Positions 42,845-51,803 of a stretch of 64,000 nt of DNA are shown piece after piece. How positions within the stretch are numbered: position 1 is the first letter of the stretch; each line of letters starts with the position of its first letter. Made by a program: the position numbers and the translations under genes. A model generated the notes under the pieces. It did no database searches. It was not told the DNA's origin and worked only from the letters and a program-made list of their open reading frames with translations. This DNA is from Nonomuraea wenchangensis (GTDB taxonomy: Bacteria > Actinomycetota > Actinomycetes > Streptosporangiales > Streptosporangiaceae): assembly GCF_900111685.1 (NCBI RefSeq), contig NZ_FOHX01000028.1, forward strand, positions 41,789-105,788. Direction: 5' to 3'.

Positions 42845-43689
42845 CCTGCGGCCACGACGTCGGCGAGCGGGGTGGCGGCGTGGCCTGTCAGGCGCGTGAT
42901 GTCGTCGCTCACCCCGTCGAGCTGCCCAGCCGCGATGGCGGTGTAGGTGGACACCCACGCGTCGACCTGCCAGCCCGGGGCGCCGTAGGAGGCGCGGGAG
43001 CGATAGGCCTCCTCCACCGTCTCGGGCCGGTAGGTGACCGTACGGCCACTCACTCGCGAGAGGATCTCGGCGACCTCCGCCAGGGTGAGCGCGTGCGGGC
43101 CGGTGAGGTCGTAGGTGCGGCCCGCGTGCTCGTCCGGCCGCAGCAGCACGGCGGTGGCGGCCTCGGCGATGTCGTCCTGGGCCACGACCGCGGCCCGGCC
43201 CTCGGCTGCCGGGCCGCGGATGACTCCGTCCTCGCCCACCAGGGCGGGCATGAAGTCGGCGTACAGGTTGTCCCGCAGGAAGGTGAAGGACATCCCGCTG
43301 CCGCGCAGGTGCTGCTCGGTGGCCCAGTGATCACGTGCCAGGGTGAAGACGGCGTCCGGCGCCGCGCCGAAGAACGACAGGTAGACCACGTGCCGGACCC
43401 CGGCCTGGGCGGCGGCGTCCACGAACGCCCGCTGCCGGTCCAGCCGATCGGGCGACTCGGAGGCCGAGACCATGAACAGCACCTCGACGCCTTCCAGTGC
43501 GGCGGCCGCGCCGGGCTCGCCGTAGGCGCAGCGGACCGCCGTCGCACCGGGCAGGTCCGGGGCACGGCCGGGGTCGCGCACCGCCAGGCGCTGCGGCACC
43601 CCGGCCGCCGCGAGCCTGCGGGCCACCCGGCCGCCGACGCGGCCGGTCGCCCCCGTCACGGCGATCGTCGCCTGGCCGGAGCGGGTCAC
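42832..43689 (-). CDS. NmrA-like NAD(P)-binding oxidoreductase (QOR2/atypical SDR)
   Basis: A 285-residue atypical short-chain dehydrogenase. The glycine motif is AVTGATGRVGGRVARRL, and LFMVSASES, VVYLSFFGA and LRDNLYADF are typical of quinone-reductase-like NmrA proteins. It lacks the classic YxxxK pair. The likely role is NADPH-dependent quinone reduction or redox sensing. ATG 43689 has GGAGGTCC just upstream. It converges on the ALDH with a 13-base overlap. Confidence 0.87.
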   Translation of the reverse strand: MTRSGQATIAVTGATGRVGGRVARRLAAAGVPQRLAVRDPGRAPDLPGATAVRCAYGEPGAAAALEGVEVLFMVSASESPDRLDRQRAFVDAAAQAGVRHVVYLSFFGAAPDAVFTLARDHWATEQHLRGSGMSFTFLRDNLYADFMPALVGEDGVIRGPAAEGRAAVVAQDDIAEAATAVLLRPDEHAGRTYDLTGPHALTLAEVAEILSRVSGRTVTYRPETVEEAYRSRASYGAPGWQVDAWVSTYTAIAAGQLDGVSDDITRLTGHAATPLADVVAAGQKG

Positions 43690-43805
43690 AGTGGACCTCC
43701 TTCGATGTGTCGAACCTGGCGCCGATCCCGGGCACGAGCGGTTCGACGGAGTGCTTCAGTCAGTCTCGCAGCCGGGCAGCGGCAGCGGGAAGCTGGTCGA
43801 CCGGA

Positions 43806-44192
43806 TCACTCGCGGTCCGCCCCGCTGAACTCAGCAGGTACGGGTTCGCAGGGTGCGACCGGCCCGCGGATGACCCCGACGCCGCCTCCGTTGCTCTTGG
43901 CCGGGTCACCGTCGGCGGAGTGCATGACGACGACGAGCGTCTCGTCCGGCCCGAAGTCCTTCGGGTCGATCCAGAAGCCGGGGCCTTCCAGCCGCCTGAG
44001 CGGCATCCGCTGCGGCTGGGGCACGATCTCCCCCCGCGGCTCACGACAGGCCTGCCCATAGGGGACGTAATCGATCACGGCTCGCACGCCCTCCGGCGTC
44101 GTACGCGAGCCGTACGGAGACCGTGAATCCCCGCCCGTCCCGTACCACCTCACCGGGCCGGAGGTCCTGACCCCCGTCAGATGATCCGCCAT
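43806..44192 (-). CDS. Hypothetical 128-residue protein
   Basis: A small acidic protein that I do not recognise. Visible parts are RAVIDYVPYGQACREPRGEI, LEGPGFWIDPKDFGPDETLV and VVMHSADGDPA. There is no signal peptide or membrane span. Codon use is normal for this genome, and the possible ATG is at 44192. Its 5' end overlaps the truncated NmrA relic on the other strand by 12 bases, so it could itself be a shortened gene. Confidence 0.45.
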   Translation of the reverse strand: MADHLTGVRTSGPVRWYGTGGDSRSPYGSRTTPEGVRAVIDYVPYGQACREPRGEIVPQPQRMPLRRLEGPGFWIDPKDFGPDETLVVVMHSADGDPAKSNGGGVGVIRGPVAPCEPVPAEFSGADRE

Positions 44193-44480
44193 CTCGCCGA
44201 GGCGACCGGCCGTGACCTGTGCTTCGAGGAACTCACCCCCGGCCAGACGCGGCAGGAGTGGGGCACGCCCGGCAGCCGCCCGAACCTGTCCCTGTTCCAG
44301 GCCTTCAAGCAGATCCCCGGAGCCGGCGACGCCGACGTCGTGGACATGTACCTGAAGACGACCCTTACGCCGAACGAGTACGGCACCACGGTGACCGACA
44401 CCGTCGAGCAGGGCACCGGCCGGCCGCCGCGCACGTTCGCGCGGTGGGCCGTGGAACATGCCCGCCACTTCCGACCCTGA
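44181..44480 (+). pseudogene. C-terminal relic of a second NmrA-like oxidoreductase
   Basis: The frame reads HLAEATGRDLCFEELTPGQT, RQEWGTPGSRPNLSLFQAF and RPPRTFARWAVEHARHFRP. This is the substrate-domain end of NmrA/NAD(P)-binding proteins. The Rossmann half with the glycine motif is missing, and no ribosome site precedes it. It lies 0.5 kb from an intact family member of opposite orientation. Confidence 0.7.
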
Positions 44481-44515
44481 CCTGCCGAAGGTTCGATCCT
44501 GGAGCTCCCACAGAC

Positions 44516-45463
44516 CTACTGCCTGTCCGCGGCCGCCGTGGGGAAGGCGGCCCAGGCGGCGATGGCGAAGCCTTCGCCATCCTTCCGGACCTCGGCAGCC
44601 CCGTGTCCCGGCCAGTGGGCCGGGATGACGAGCTCGCGCAGTTCGGCGGCGCGCGCGAGATGGGCGCGGCGCGTCTCGGCGGCGAGCTGGAGGTCGTCGC
44701 AGAAGCAACTGTTCCAGCGGGGATCGAGGACCTGGACGGGGCTGTGCAGCATGTCCCCGACGAAGACGGCGCGGTCGGCACCCGAGCGCAGCGTGAGAAC
44801 GGACGAACCGGGCGTGTGACCCGGCGCGGCCTCCAGCAGCAAGTTGCCGTCGATGCGGTACGTGTCCTCCCATAGCACCGCCTGTCCGGCCTGGTGGATG
44901 GGGGCGATGCTGTCGTTGAACACGAGCTTGCCACCCTCCCAGCGGACGCGCTCGTGCTCGTCGCGCGGCGCCCGCCGGCGATGGGCGCTGTCCGGATCGA
45001 AGTAGACGTTGTCGAGCCGAGGGATCAGGTACGTGGCGTTGGGGAACGTGGGCACCCATGCGCCGTCGCGCGACTCGGTGTTCCAGCCGACGTGGTCGTA
45101 GTGGATGTGCGTATTGATAACGACGTCGACGTCCTCGGGCGCGACGCCGGCCTCGCGCAGGCGGGCGAGATAGCCGCTCCGCAGCCCCGCGAACTGCGGG
45201 ACCTGCGGGCGCTCCCTGTCGTTGCCGACCCCGGTGTCCACCAGGATGGTCCTGCCCTCGCTGCGCAGGACCCAGGTCTGTATGTGGCCGCGGTAGGCGT
45301 CATCGGCCGGGGTCCAGAAGTGCGGCGCGAGCCAGTCCTGGTTGCGCCGCCAGACCTCCTCATCGCTGTCAGGGACGATGAAGCGGGCGGTACGAATGGG
45401 GCCGGACCACTCGATGACGCGGGTGATCTGGACATCGCCGAGAACGATGCTGTGCGCGGACAT
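44516..45463 (-). CDS. MBL-fold metallo-hydrolase (paralog 1)
   Basis: A 315-residue metallo-beta-lactamase-fold enzyme. Metal ligands are in NTHIHYDHVGWN (HxHxDH), APGHTPGSS and VGDMLHSPVQ, with a last His in IPAHWPGHGAAE. It is clearly related to the enzymes at 51.8 and 54.2 kb, sharing TWVLRSEGRTILVDTG. Lactonase or ester hydrolase activity is likely but unproven. ATG 45463 is chosen for AGGAGAA eight bases upstream. It follows the TetR gene on the same strand after 72 bases, so the two are probably an operon. Confidence 0.87.
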   Translation of the reverse strand: MSAHSIVLGDVQITRVIEWSGPIRTARFIVPDSDEEVWRRNQDWLAPHFWTPADDAYRGHIQTWVLRSEGRTILVDTGVGNDRERPQVPQFAGLRSGYLARLREAGVAPEDVDVVINTHIHYDHVGWNTESRDGAWVPTFPNATYLIPRLDNVYFDPDSAHRRRAPRDEHERVRWEGGKLVFNDSIAPIHQAGQAVLWEDTYRIDGNLLLEAAPGHTPGSSVLTLRSGADRAVFVGDMLHSPVQVLDPRWNSCFCDDLQLAAETRRAHLARAAELRELVIPAHWPGHGAAEVRKDGEGFAIAAWAAFPTAAADRQ

Positions 45464-45535
45464 CTGACGAGTTCTCCTAGAACTATGGGATGAGTCGGAC
45501 ACCTGCACCGATGCCGGCCGCGGCGCGCGGACGGG

Positions 45536-46207
45536 TCAGGCGGACTGCTCCGGGCCGTAGCGGGCCAGGAACGTGCGTACGGCCTCCTCGATCACCACCT
45601 CCGCGGAGGGCTGAACGGTGATCTCCTCCTCGAAGGCCATGACCCTCGGCCACACGAGGAACTCCTGCACCAGGCCCATGAACTGGCGTGCCGCGAGGTG
45701 GCTGTCCGGACATCGAAGCCGGCCGCGCCCGGTCAGGTCGTCAAGGCAGGCGGCGAACGTCGCCGCGATTGGCCCCTTGCCCAGCCGGTAGAACTCCTCC
45801 GCGATCCACGGCAGCCGTCCTGACTCAGTGACCACGAGCCGGGCGAAACGGATCTGGTCGGTCTCGGTGGCGAAGCGCTGGAGCAACCGGGCGAACCCGC
45901 GCAGGACGTCCTCGACGCTCGCGTCGGCGTCCCACTCGATGCCCCGGCGGTCCGGCCCGTCGAAGGCCGCCCAGTGGTGGCGGACCATTTCCAGGAAGAC
46001 CGTCTCCTTCGAGCCGAAGCGGTTGTAGACGGTCTGCCGTGAGACGCCGGCACGCTCGGCGACCCGTTCCAGGGTGACGCCGTCGTAGTGGTCGGTCAGG
46101 AAAAGCTCCTTCGCCGCGGCGAGGATCCTCTCATCGGACGCCAGCCTGCGGCGCTGGGGCTTCCTGTACTGCTCCTCCGGCCGGCTCGCGCTGGGCTGTT
46201 CCTTCAT
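45536..46207 (-). CDS. TetR-family transcriptional regulator
   Basis: A 223-residue regulator with an N-terminal HTH (about 22-70; GVTLERVAERAGVSRQTVYN then RFGSKETVFLEMV) and a helical ligand domain. Its gene lies upstream of and co-directional with the MBL-fold hydrolase. A 20-base palindrome upstream is its likely operator, suggesting autoregulated control of itself and the hydrolase. Start ATG 46207. Confidence 0.9.
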   Translation of the reverse strand: MKEQPSASRPEEQYRKPQRRRLASDERILAAAKELFLTDHYDGVTLERVAERAGVSRQTVYNRFGSKETVFLEMVRHHWAAFDGPDRRGIEWDADASVEDVLRGFARLLQRFATETDQIRFARLVVTESGRLPWIAEEFYRLGKGPIAATFAACLDDLTGRGRLRCPDSHLAARQFMGLVQEFLVWPRVMAFEEEITVQPSAEVVIEEAVRTFLARYGPEQSA

Positions 46208-46290
46208 GCCGTTGCGTTCCTTGCTCGTGCGTCGTCGTGCCGCTCGTCCGCTGCCGCAGAACGGCGGGCACCGTGTGATTCCACCTCTTC

Positions 46291-46310
46291 ACTTTACTTT
46301 ACAGTACAGT
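46291..46310. promoter_or_regulatory. TetR-type operator candidate
   Basis: ACTTTACTTTACAGTACAGT has 8-base arms (7 of 8 pair) around a 4-base centre. It lies 84 bases upstream of the TetR start in an AT-rich island, as expected for TetR autoregulation. Confidence 0.6.
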
Positions 46311-46366
46311 CCAATTGTGGGATGAAGGTGCCGTCCACGCCGTCGCAGCGCCGGAGCCATCCCGCC

Positions 46367-47365
46367 TTAGCGCACGGTGATGACCAGCTTGCCCGTGGTG
46401 CGGCCCGTCTCCCCCAGAACGTGGGCCCGGGCGCCTTCGGCGAGGGGGAAGGTGGCGGAGACGTGGGCGCGGAGCCTGCCCCGGTCGACGAGGTCGGCGA
46501 TGGCACGCATCCCGGCCTGGTCATGCTCGACGATCAGGGTGACGGCGCGGACCTGTGCCTTCTCGGCCGCGGCTCGGGTGTCCTCGGCGCCCGGCACCAG
46601 GGAGATGAGGACGCCGCCGGGGCGGAGCACACCCACGGAACGGGTGGCGATCTCCCCGCCGAGGGCGTCGAGGACAACGTCGTAGCGCTCCTCGGCGTCG
46701 GTGAAGTCCTCGGAGCGGTGGTCAATGCAGGCATCCGCGCCGAGCTCGCGCAGGAAGGCATGCTTGGGGGCGCTCGCCGTCCCGGTGACATGAGCCCGGC
46801 GTTCCTTGGCGATCTGTACGGCAAGGTGACCGACACCGCCGGCCGCGGCGTGGATCAGCACCCGCTGGCCGGCCCGCAGGCCTGCGGTCTCCACGAGGGC
46901 CTGCCAGGCGGTGAGCGCGGCCAGCGGCAGAGCGGCAGCCTGGATGTGGTCGATCCCGGCGGGCTTGGCGACGAAGGCGCGGGTGGGACCGGTCACGTAC
47001 TCGGCGTGGGAGCCGGCCCCATGCGGGTAGGGCAGCATGCCGAACACCTCGTCACCAGGCTGGAAGAGGGTGACGCCCAGGCCGGTCTCCACCACGGTGC
47101 CGGAGACGTCCCAACCGAGGATCAGCGGCGGGGGCGGCAGGAAAATACTCAGGGCGCGGTGCTTGACGTCCGTGGGGTTGAGTCCGGCCGCGTGCACGGC
47201 GACGAGGATCTCCCCGGGGCCGGGCGCGGGCCGCGGAAGCTCGGCCAACCGCAGAACCTCAGGGCCGCCAAGGGCCGCCTGGCGCAGGGCGAGCATCACA
47301 GGGGCGCCGTGCGGGGCAGCGGGGCCCGGGGAGCTGAGGTCGTCAGAAGTGTCCGTAGGAGTCAT
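46367..47365 (-). CDS. NADP-dependent medium-chain oxidoreductase (quinone-oxidoreductase-like)
   Basis: A 332-residue zinc-independent MDR protein. An N-terminal GroES-like domain (GEILVAVHAAGLNPTDVKHR) precedes a Rossmann domain (IHAAAGGVGHLAVQIAK). No zinc ligands are seen. Such enzymes reduce quinones or enones with NADPH. ATG 47365 is used, with AGGATCGAGG upstream. The frame is open farther upstream but without homology. It is divergent from the AraC/GlxA gene with only 70 bases between starts. Confidence 0.88.
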   Translation of the reverse strand: MTPTDTSDDLSSPGPAAPHGAPVMLALRQAALGGPEVLRLAELPRPAPGPGEILVAVHAAGLNPTDVKHRALSIFLPPPPLILGWDVSGTVVETGLGVTLFQPGDEVFGMLPYPHGAGSHAEYVTGPTRAFVAKPAGIDHIQAAALPLAALTAWQALVETAGLRAGQRVLIHAAAGGVGHLAVQIAKERRAHVTGTASAPKHAFLRELGADACIDHRSEDFTDAEERYDVVLDALGGEIATRSVGVLRPGGVLISLVPGAEDTRAAAEKAQVRAVTLIVEHDQAGMRAIADLVDRGRLRAHVSATFPLAEGARAHVLGETGRTTGKLVITVR

Positions 47366-47423
47366 GCCTCGATCCTGGCCTTGAGGTCTGGCCCGGGGCG
47401 ATGGCCAGAAAGTCAGCCTCCGA

Positions 47424-47429
47424 TACATT
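47424..47429 (+). promoter_or_regulatory. -10 element of a leaderless-looking promoter
   Basis: TACATT lies seven bases before ATG 47436. Transcription would begin at or next to the start codon, and no ribosome site is visible. Confidence 0.45.
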
Positions 47430-47435
47430 CCTGCC

Positions 47436-48530
47436 ATGTCCATCGACCCTGCCACCCACCGCGTTCCCCGCGCCCGCCCCGCGCCCGCCGCGCCCTCCCG
47501 GGCCCATGACCTCGCTGACCGCGCGGCCGAACTCGACCCGGCCCCGCGGCCCGGCGCACACAAGGTCGTCGTCCTCGCCCTCGACGGTGTCTACCCCTTC
47601 GAACTCGGCATCCCGCACCGGGTCCTGGGATCCGCCGACGGCCGCTACGAGGTGTTGTGCGCGAGCGTGGACGGGCGACCCGTACGTACCGACGCGGACC
47701 TGACCGTCACCCCCGGGCACGGTCCCGAGGTGCTGGCCGAGGCGGACACCGTGATCATCCCTCCGTACGCGATCTCCCCTGCCTCGGCCGCCGCCCCGGA
47801 CCCGCAGGCCCTCGCCGCCCTGTCCCGCATCCGCCCCGGCACCCGCCTGGTGTCCATCTGCACCGGCGCCTTCCTGCTGGCCGCCGCCGGTCTCCTGGAC
47901 GGACGCCGAGCCACCACCCACTGGGAGCTCACCGACATCTTCCAGGAACTGTTCCCCAGGGTCGAGCTGGATGCCGGCGTGCTCTTCGTCGACCACGGTG
48001 ACGTACTGACCTCCGCGGGGGCGGCCAGCGGTGTCGACATCTGCCTGCACCTGGTGCGCCAGGACCACGGCAGCGAGGTGGCCAACCAGGTCGCCCGCCG
48101 CTGCGTCGTGCCGCCGTACCGGGACGGCGGGCAGGCGCAGTACATCGAGCGGCCGCTGCCGCCGGCGAGCGAAACCGGCACAGGACCGACCCGCGACTGG
48201 GCGCTGCAGCGGCTGGAAGTGCCGCTGTCGCTGGAGGAGTTGGCCGCGCACGCGGCGATGAGCACCCGCACCTTCGCCCGACGCTTCCGGCAGGAGACCG
48301 GTCTGAGCCCCGGCCGCTGGCTGACCCAGCAGCGGCTACGGCGGGCGCGACACCTGCTGGAGTCCAGCGACCTGCCGGTGGAACGGGTCGCCCATGAGGT
48401 CGGCTTCGCCACCGCCACCTCGCTGCGGCGGCACCTGGCAGCCGAGACGGGGGTCGCCCCATCGGCGTACCGGCGCACCTTCCGCGTCTCGGATCCGGCC
48501 GGTGCGCTCGGCCGGCCAGCGGCGTGGTAG
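47436..48530 (+). CDS. GlxA-type AraC regulator (DJ-1/PfpI domain plus AraC HTH)
   Basis: A 364-residue regulator. Residues about 40-210 are a DJ-1/PfpI-like sensor (KVVVLALDGVYPFELGIPHR, VSICTGAFLLAAAGLLDGR, with the Cys elbow). Residues about 255-350 are a double AraC HTH (SLEELAAHAAMSTRTFARRF, then PVERVAHEVGFATATSLRRH). These regulators are common in actinobacteria and often govern nearby oxidoreductases, here the divergent MDR gene. ATG 47436 has no ribosome site but a TACATT at the right distance for leaderless initiation. Confidence 0.89.
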   Translation: MSIDPATHRVPRARPAPAAPSRAHDLADRAAELDPAPRPGAHKVVVLALDGVYPFELGIPHRVLGSADGRYEVLCASVDGRPVRTDADLTVTPGHGPEVLAEADTVIIPPYAISPASAAAPDPQALAALSRIRPGTRLVSICTGAFLLAAAGLLDGRRATTHWELTDIFQELFPRVELDAGVLFVDHGDVLTSAGAASGVDICLHLVRQDHGSEVANQVARRCVVPPYRDGGQAQYIERPLPPASETGTGPTRDWALQRLEVPLSLEELAAHAAMSTRTFARRFRQETGLSPGRWLTQQRLRRARHLLESSDLPVERVAHEVGFATATSLRRHLAAETGVAPSAYRRTFRVSDPAGALGRPAAW

Positions 48531-48539
48531 TGGGGTGAA

Positions 48540-48742
48540 TCCCCTGGTGGCGGGGTTGCGCGTGACGACTTCGACGTCGATCCCGAGGCTGGCGGCGCCG
48601 TCGATGACGGTGGTGCGAGGGCGCCTGCGCGGCGTCCGGGGCGCCAGGTGGTCAGCACGGGCTCGATGAGGGCCAACCGGGCGTCGGAGTTGCTGGAGGA
48701 CAACGGTACGCGACCCTTGCGGCTGAGCATAGGCAGCAGCAT
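48540..48742 (-). pseudogene. IS5-family transposase relic with internal deletion
   Basis: Reading leftward, the start LALIEPVLTTWRPGRR is the N-terminus of IS5-type transposases. In another frame, VIDGAASLGIDVEVVTRNPA then TRGFTPLPRRW is the part near the C-terminal DDE Glu. The two ends are joined with most of the protein deleted. It sits between two intact genes and probably marks an old insertion. Confidence 0.72.
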
Positions 48743-48759
48743 TCCGGTCCACGCATGTG

Positions 48760-51552
48760 TCAGACCGGATTGCGGCCCTGGCCGCCGACCCTCGACAGGG
48801 CGCCTTCGACCACGTCGCGGAGTTGTGCGCGGGCGGTGATGCCCAGTTTGGGGAACACCCGGTAGAGGTGGGAGCCGACCGTGCGCGGCGAGAGGTACAT
48901 TCTCTCTCCGATCTCACGGTTCGTCAGGCCACGGGCCGCGAGCTGGACGATCTGCTGCTGCTGGGGACTGAGCTCAGTGAGAGCGCCGGGCGCCACACTG
49001 TCGGCGGCCTCGATGCCGGCGGCGCGCAGTTCCGCCTTCGCCCGCTCCATCCATGGCCGAGCGCCGAGCCGCTGGAAGGTGTCGAGTGCCATGGTCAGCA
49101 GCGGGCGGGCCTCGGCGATGCGACGCTGCCGCCTGAGCCACTCACCGTAGTCCAGCCGTGTCTGTGCCCGCTCGAACGGCCATTGCTCCCCCGCATCGTC
49201 CGCCAGGGCCGCCTGGAAGTACGGTTCCGCGTGGTCCCGTTCGGCGAGCAGGGCGCGGCCTCGGTCGAGCAGTGCGGTGATCCGTACCGACATGCCGGTA
49301 CCCAGGCGCCACGCCGATCGCTCCAGCAGGTTGGCGGCGTCCTCCCGCCGCCCCAGGCGGACGGCCGCCGCGGCGAGTTCGGCCAGGACGGTGTAGGAGA
49401 CGTGATAGTGAACCGGATCGCCGTCGCCGGTGAAGGTGGAGCGGAACTGCGCGTACGCGGTGTCGTAGTCGCCCTCGGCCACGGCCGCCAGGCCCAGGGC
49501 CCGGCGTGCGAAGACCACGATGGAGCGGCTCTCCAGCGGGTCGACGAGGGCCAGCGCCCGCTCGGCACCGTGTCGCGCGTCGCCGGTCTCGCCGAGCAGC
49601 GCGAGCGCCGTCGCGTCGAGCGCGTACGCGCATGCCTCGGCGTGGTCCAGCCCGGCCGCTGAGGCCACCGCCGAGATGTCGGCGGCTACCGAACGGGCCT
49701 CGGTCCATCGGCCCTGATCCAGGTAGGTCCAGCCGACGGCGGAGCCCAGGCCGTCCGGCAGCGAGCCGCGGGCCTGCCACCGGTCGTACGCCTCGTCGAA
49801 GGTCCTGGCGGCCAGGCCGGTCTGGTCCAGGATCCACGCCACGACGGCGAGCGCGGTCAGACTGCCGGCGTCGTCCCTGGCCTCGGCGATGAGTCCGGGC
49901 AGCACCGGAGCCAGGGAGGCTCCCGCGCCGTTGGGGTCGGAGACGGCCTGCACCCAGGCGCGCAAGGGACCTCTGGCGGCGAGGTCCGGCACGGCGGAGA
50001 GTAGGCTTTCGATCCGTTGCCGCTGTGGCTCCTCGCCCGAGTAATAGCGGACCACCGCGGCCGCGGCGAGCGCGTCCAGCACGCGGGGCGAGTGAACGGC
50101 CGCCGCCTCCTCGGCGACGCGGGTCAGCAGGGCGAAGGCCGCCGCATGAGGCCGGCGCAGGGACCTGAGCCGCCCGGTGGCCAGAGCGGCACTGCTGATC
50201 AGTGACGGCTCGTCACTGTGCTCGCGGACCTCGGCGGCCAGCCGTTCCACCCAGCCGAGCTGACCGGTGAGGACGGCCAGGTCGGCGGCCTCGGTCAGCA
50301 GCCGCGCCTGGTCCGCGAGGCGGGGGCTCAGCTCCGCCGCGCGTTCCAGAGCTGCGGCGGCGGCCGCGTAGCCGCCCCGGCGCCGCGCCCGGCCGGCCGT
50401 CTGCCGCAGGGCGGCCGACACCTCCTCGTCGGGACGCGTGGTCGCGGCGGCGAGGTGCCAGGCCCGGCGGTCGGGCTCCTCGCTCAGCTCCGCGAGAGCG
50501 AGATGCGCTTGCCTGCGTCCCTCGAAGGAGGCGGCATGGTAGATGGCCGAGCGGATGAGCGGGTGGCGGAAGGAGATCCAAGGGCCGTCCTGGCGTACGA
50601 GACCGGCTCGCTCCGCGGGTTCCCACGCCTTGTCGCCGGCGTCGGGGAGCCCGCGAGAGGCCGTGGCCGCGTCCGTCGCGTCAGCGGCCGCGAGCAGCAG
50701 AAGGGGGCGACGGGTCGCCTCCGGCAGGAATCGCGCCTGCTCAACGAAGATCCGCTCCAGTCGATCGGTGACGGGCAGCGGACCCGCCACGCTGCCGCCG
50801 CCTGAAGGCCGGGTCGCGGCGGCGCGGGCGAGTTCGACCAGGGCCAGCGGGTTGCCGGCCGACTCCTGCAGGATCCGTACCCGGGTTCGGCCGGTGGGCG
50901 GCGCCGGCTGCCGGTCGAGCAGGCGATTCGCCGCCCCTCCGCTCAGCGGGCCGATCTCCAGGCGCTCGAATCCCTTGTCGAACCCGGGCACCGCAGCCTC
51001 GGCGCGTGCACCCAGCAGCAGCGTGACGGGTTCGCCGTCCATGCGCCTGGCCACGAAGGAGAGAACGTCCAGCGATGCCCGGTCGATCCACTGGGCGTCG
51101 TCGACCACCACGAGCAGCGGCGCCGGCTCCGCCAGGTCCGACAGCAAGGTGAGAACGGCCGATCCGGTGAGCACGCCGTCTGGGGCCTCGGTGTCCTGCT
51201 CCAGGCCCAGGACGGTCCGGAGCGGGGAGCGCTGCCACGGCGGCAGGCTGTCGAGCTCGGCGAGCACCGGGCGGAGCAGTTGGTGGAGACCCGCGAATCC
51301 CAGATGGGCCTCAGACTCGCTGCCGGCCGCTCGCAGCACCCGTCCGCCCTCGCGCCGCGCGTGACCGGCCGCGAAGTCGAGCAGCATGCTCTTGCCGGCA
51401 CCGGGGTCGCCCGTGAGGATCAGGACTCCGCCGCGGGACCGGTCCGCGGCGATCCACCGCATGATTTCCGCGGTCTCGGTCTCCCGGCCCACCATCGGCA
51501 GATCAAGATCGTCTGCCGAGCTCTTCCTCCGGGCCCTTCTACCGTTTTCCAC
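48760..51552 (-). CDS. Large LuxR-family (LAL-type) ATP-binding regulator
   Basis: A 930-residue regulator. An N-terminal AAA-type ATPase has Walker A LTGDPGAGKSMLL and Walker B PLLVVVDDAQWID. A long helical TPR-like middle follows (about 330-850). The C-terminal LuxR HTH is LSPQQQQIVQLAARGLTNRE then IGERMYLSPRTVGSHLYRVF. Such proteins need ATP and an inducer to activate target operons. It is divergent from the MBL/esterase/RidA genes and may activate them. GTG 51552 has GGAG five bases upstream. Confidence 0.9.
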   Translation of the reverse strand: MENGRRARRKSSADDLDLPMVGRETETAEIMRWIAADRSRGGVLILTGDPGAGKSMLLDFAAGHARREGGRVLRAAGSESEAHLGFAGLHQLLRPVLAELDSLPPWQRSPLRTVLGLEQDTEAPDGVLTGSAVLTLLSDLAEPAPLLVVVDDAQWIDRASLDVLSFVARRMDGEPVTLLLGARAEAAVPGFDKGFERLEIGPLSGGAANRLLDRQPAPPTGRTRVRILQESAGNPLALVELARAAATRPSGGGSVAGPLPVTDRLERIFVEQARFLPEATRRPLLLLAAADATDAATASRGLPDAGDKAWEPAERAGLVRQDGPWISFRHPLIRSAIYHAASFEGRRQAHLALAELSEEPDRRAWHLAAATTRPDEEVSAALRQTAGRARRRGGYAAAAAALERAAELSPRLADQARLLTEAADLAVLTGQLGWVERLAAEVREHSDEPSLISSAALATGRLRSLRRPHAAAFALLTRVAEEAAAVHSPRVLDALAAAAVVRYYSGEEPQRQRIESLLSAVPDLAARGPLRAWVQAVSDPNGAGASLAPVLPGLIAEARDDAGSLTALAVVAWILDQTGLAARTFDEAYDRWQARGSLPDGLGSAVGWTYLDQGRWTEARSVAADISAVASAAGLDHAEACAYALDATALALLGETGDARHGAERALALVDPLESRSIVVFARRALGLAAVAEGDYDTAYAQFRSTFTGDGDPVHYHVSYTVLAELAAAAVRLGRREDAANLLERSAWRLGTGMSVRITALLDRGRALLAERDHAEPYFQAALADDAGEQWPFERAQTRLDYGEWLRRQRRIAEARPLLTMALDTFQRLGARPWMERAKAELRAAGIEAADSVAPGALTELSPQQQQIVQLAARGLTNREIGERMYLSPRTVGSHLYRVFPKLGITARAQLRDVVEGALSRVGGQGRNPV

Positions 51553-51803
51553 GAACGCTCCAGAGATGTGCTCGAATGATCGCGCGGGGTCGCCAACGCG
51601 TGCGGCGTACGGGATATTCCGCCGCCCGATGCCCCTGCCAGCGGTGGTTCTTCAGTCGAGTGACTGATACCGGCCCGCGCCCGTATTGCGGACGATGGTG
51701 AGCATCCGGCCGCGACCATCAGAAAGCGGCCTGTCACGGTCCTGGTGTTCCTTGCTCGCGAGGACACGCAGGACGTGACCAGTGATTCCATCGGAGTGCG
51801 GAA

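Noticed and set aside
41276..42958. A 560-codon minus-strand frame opposite the aldehyde dehydrogenase
   Set aside because: Shadow of a gene with an intact active site; Gly/Arg/Asp-rich without any motif.
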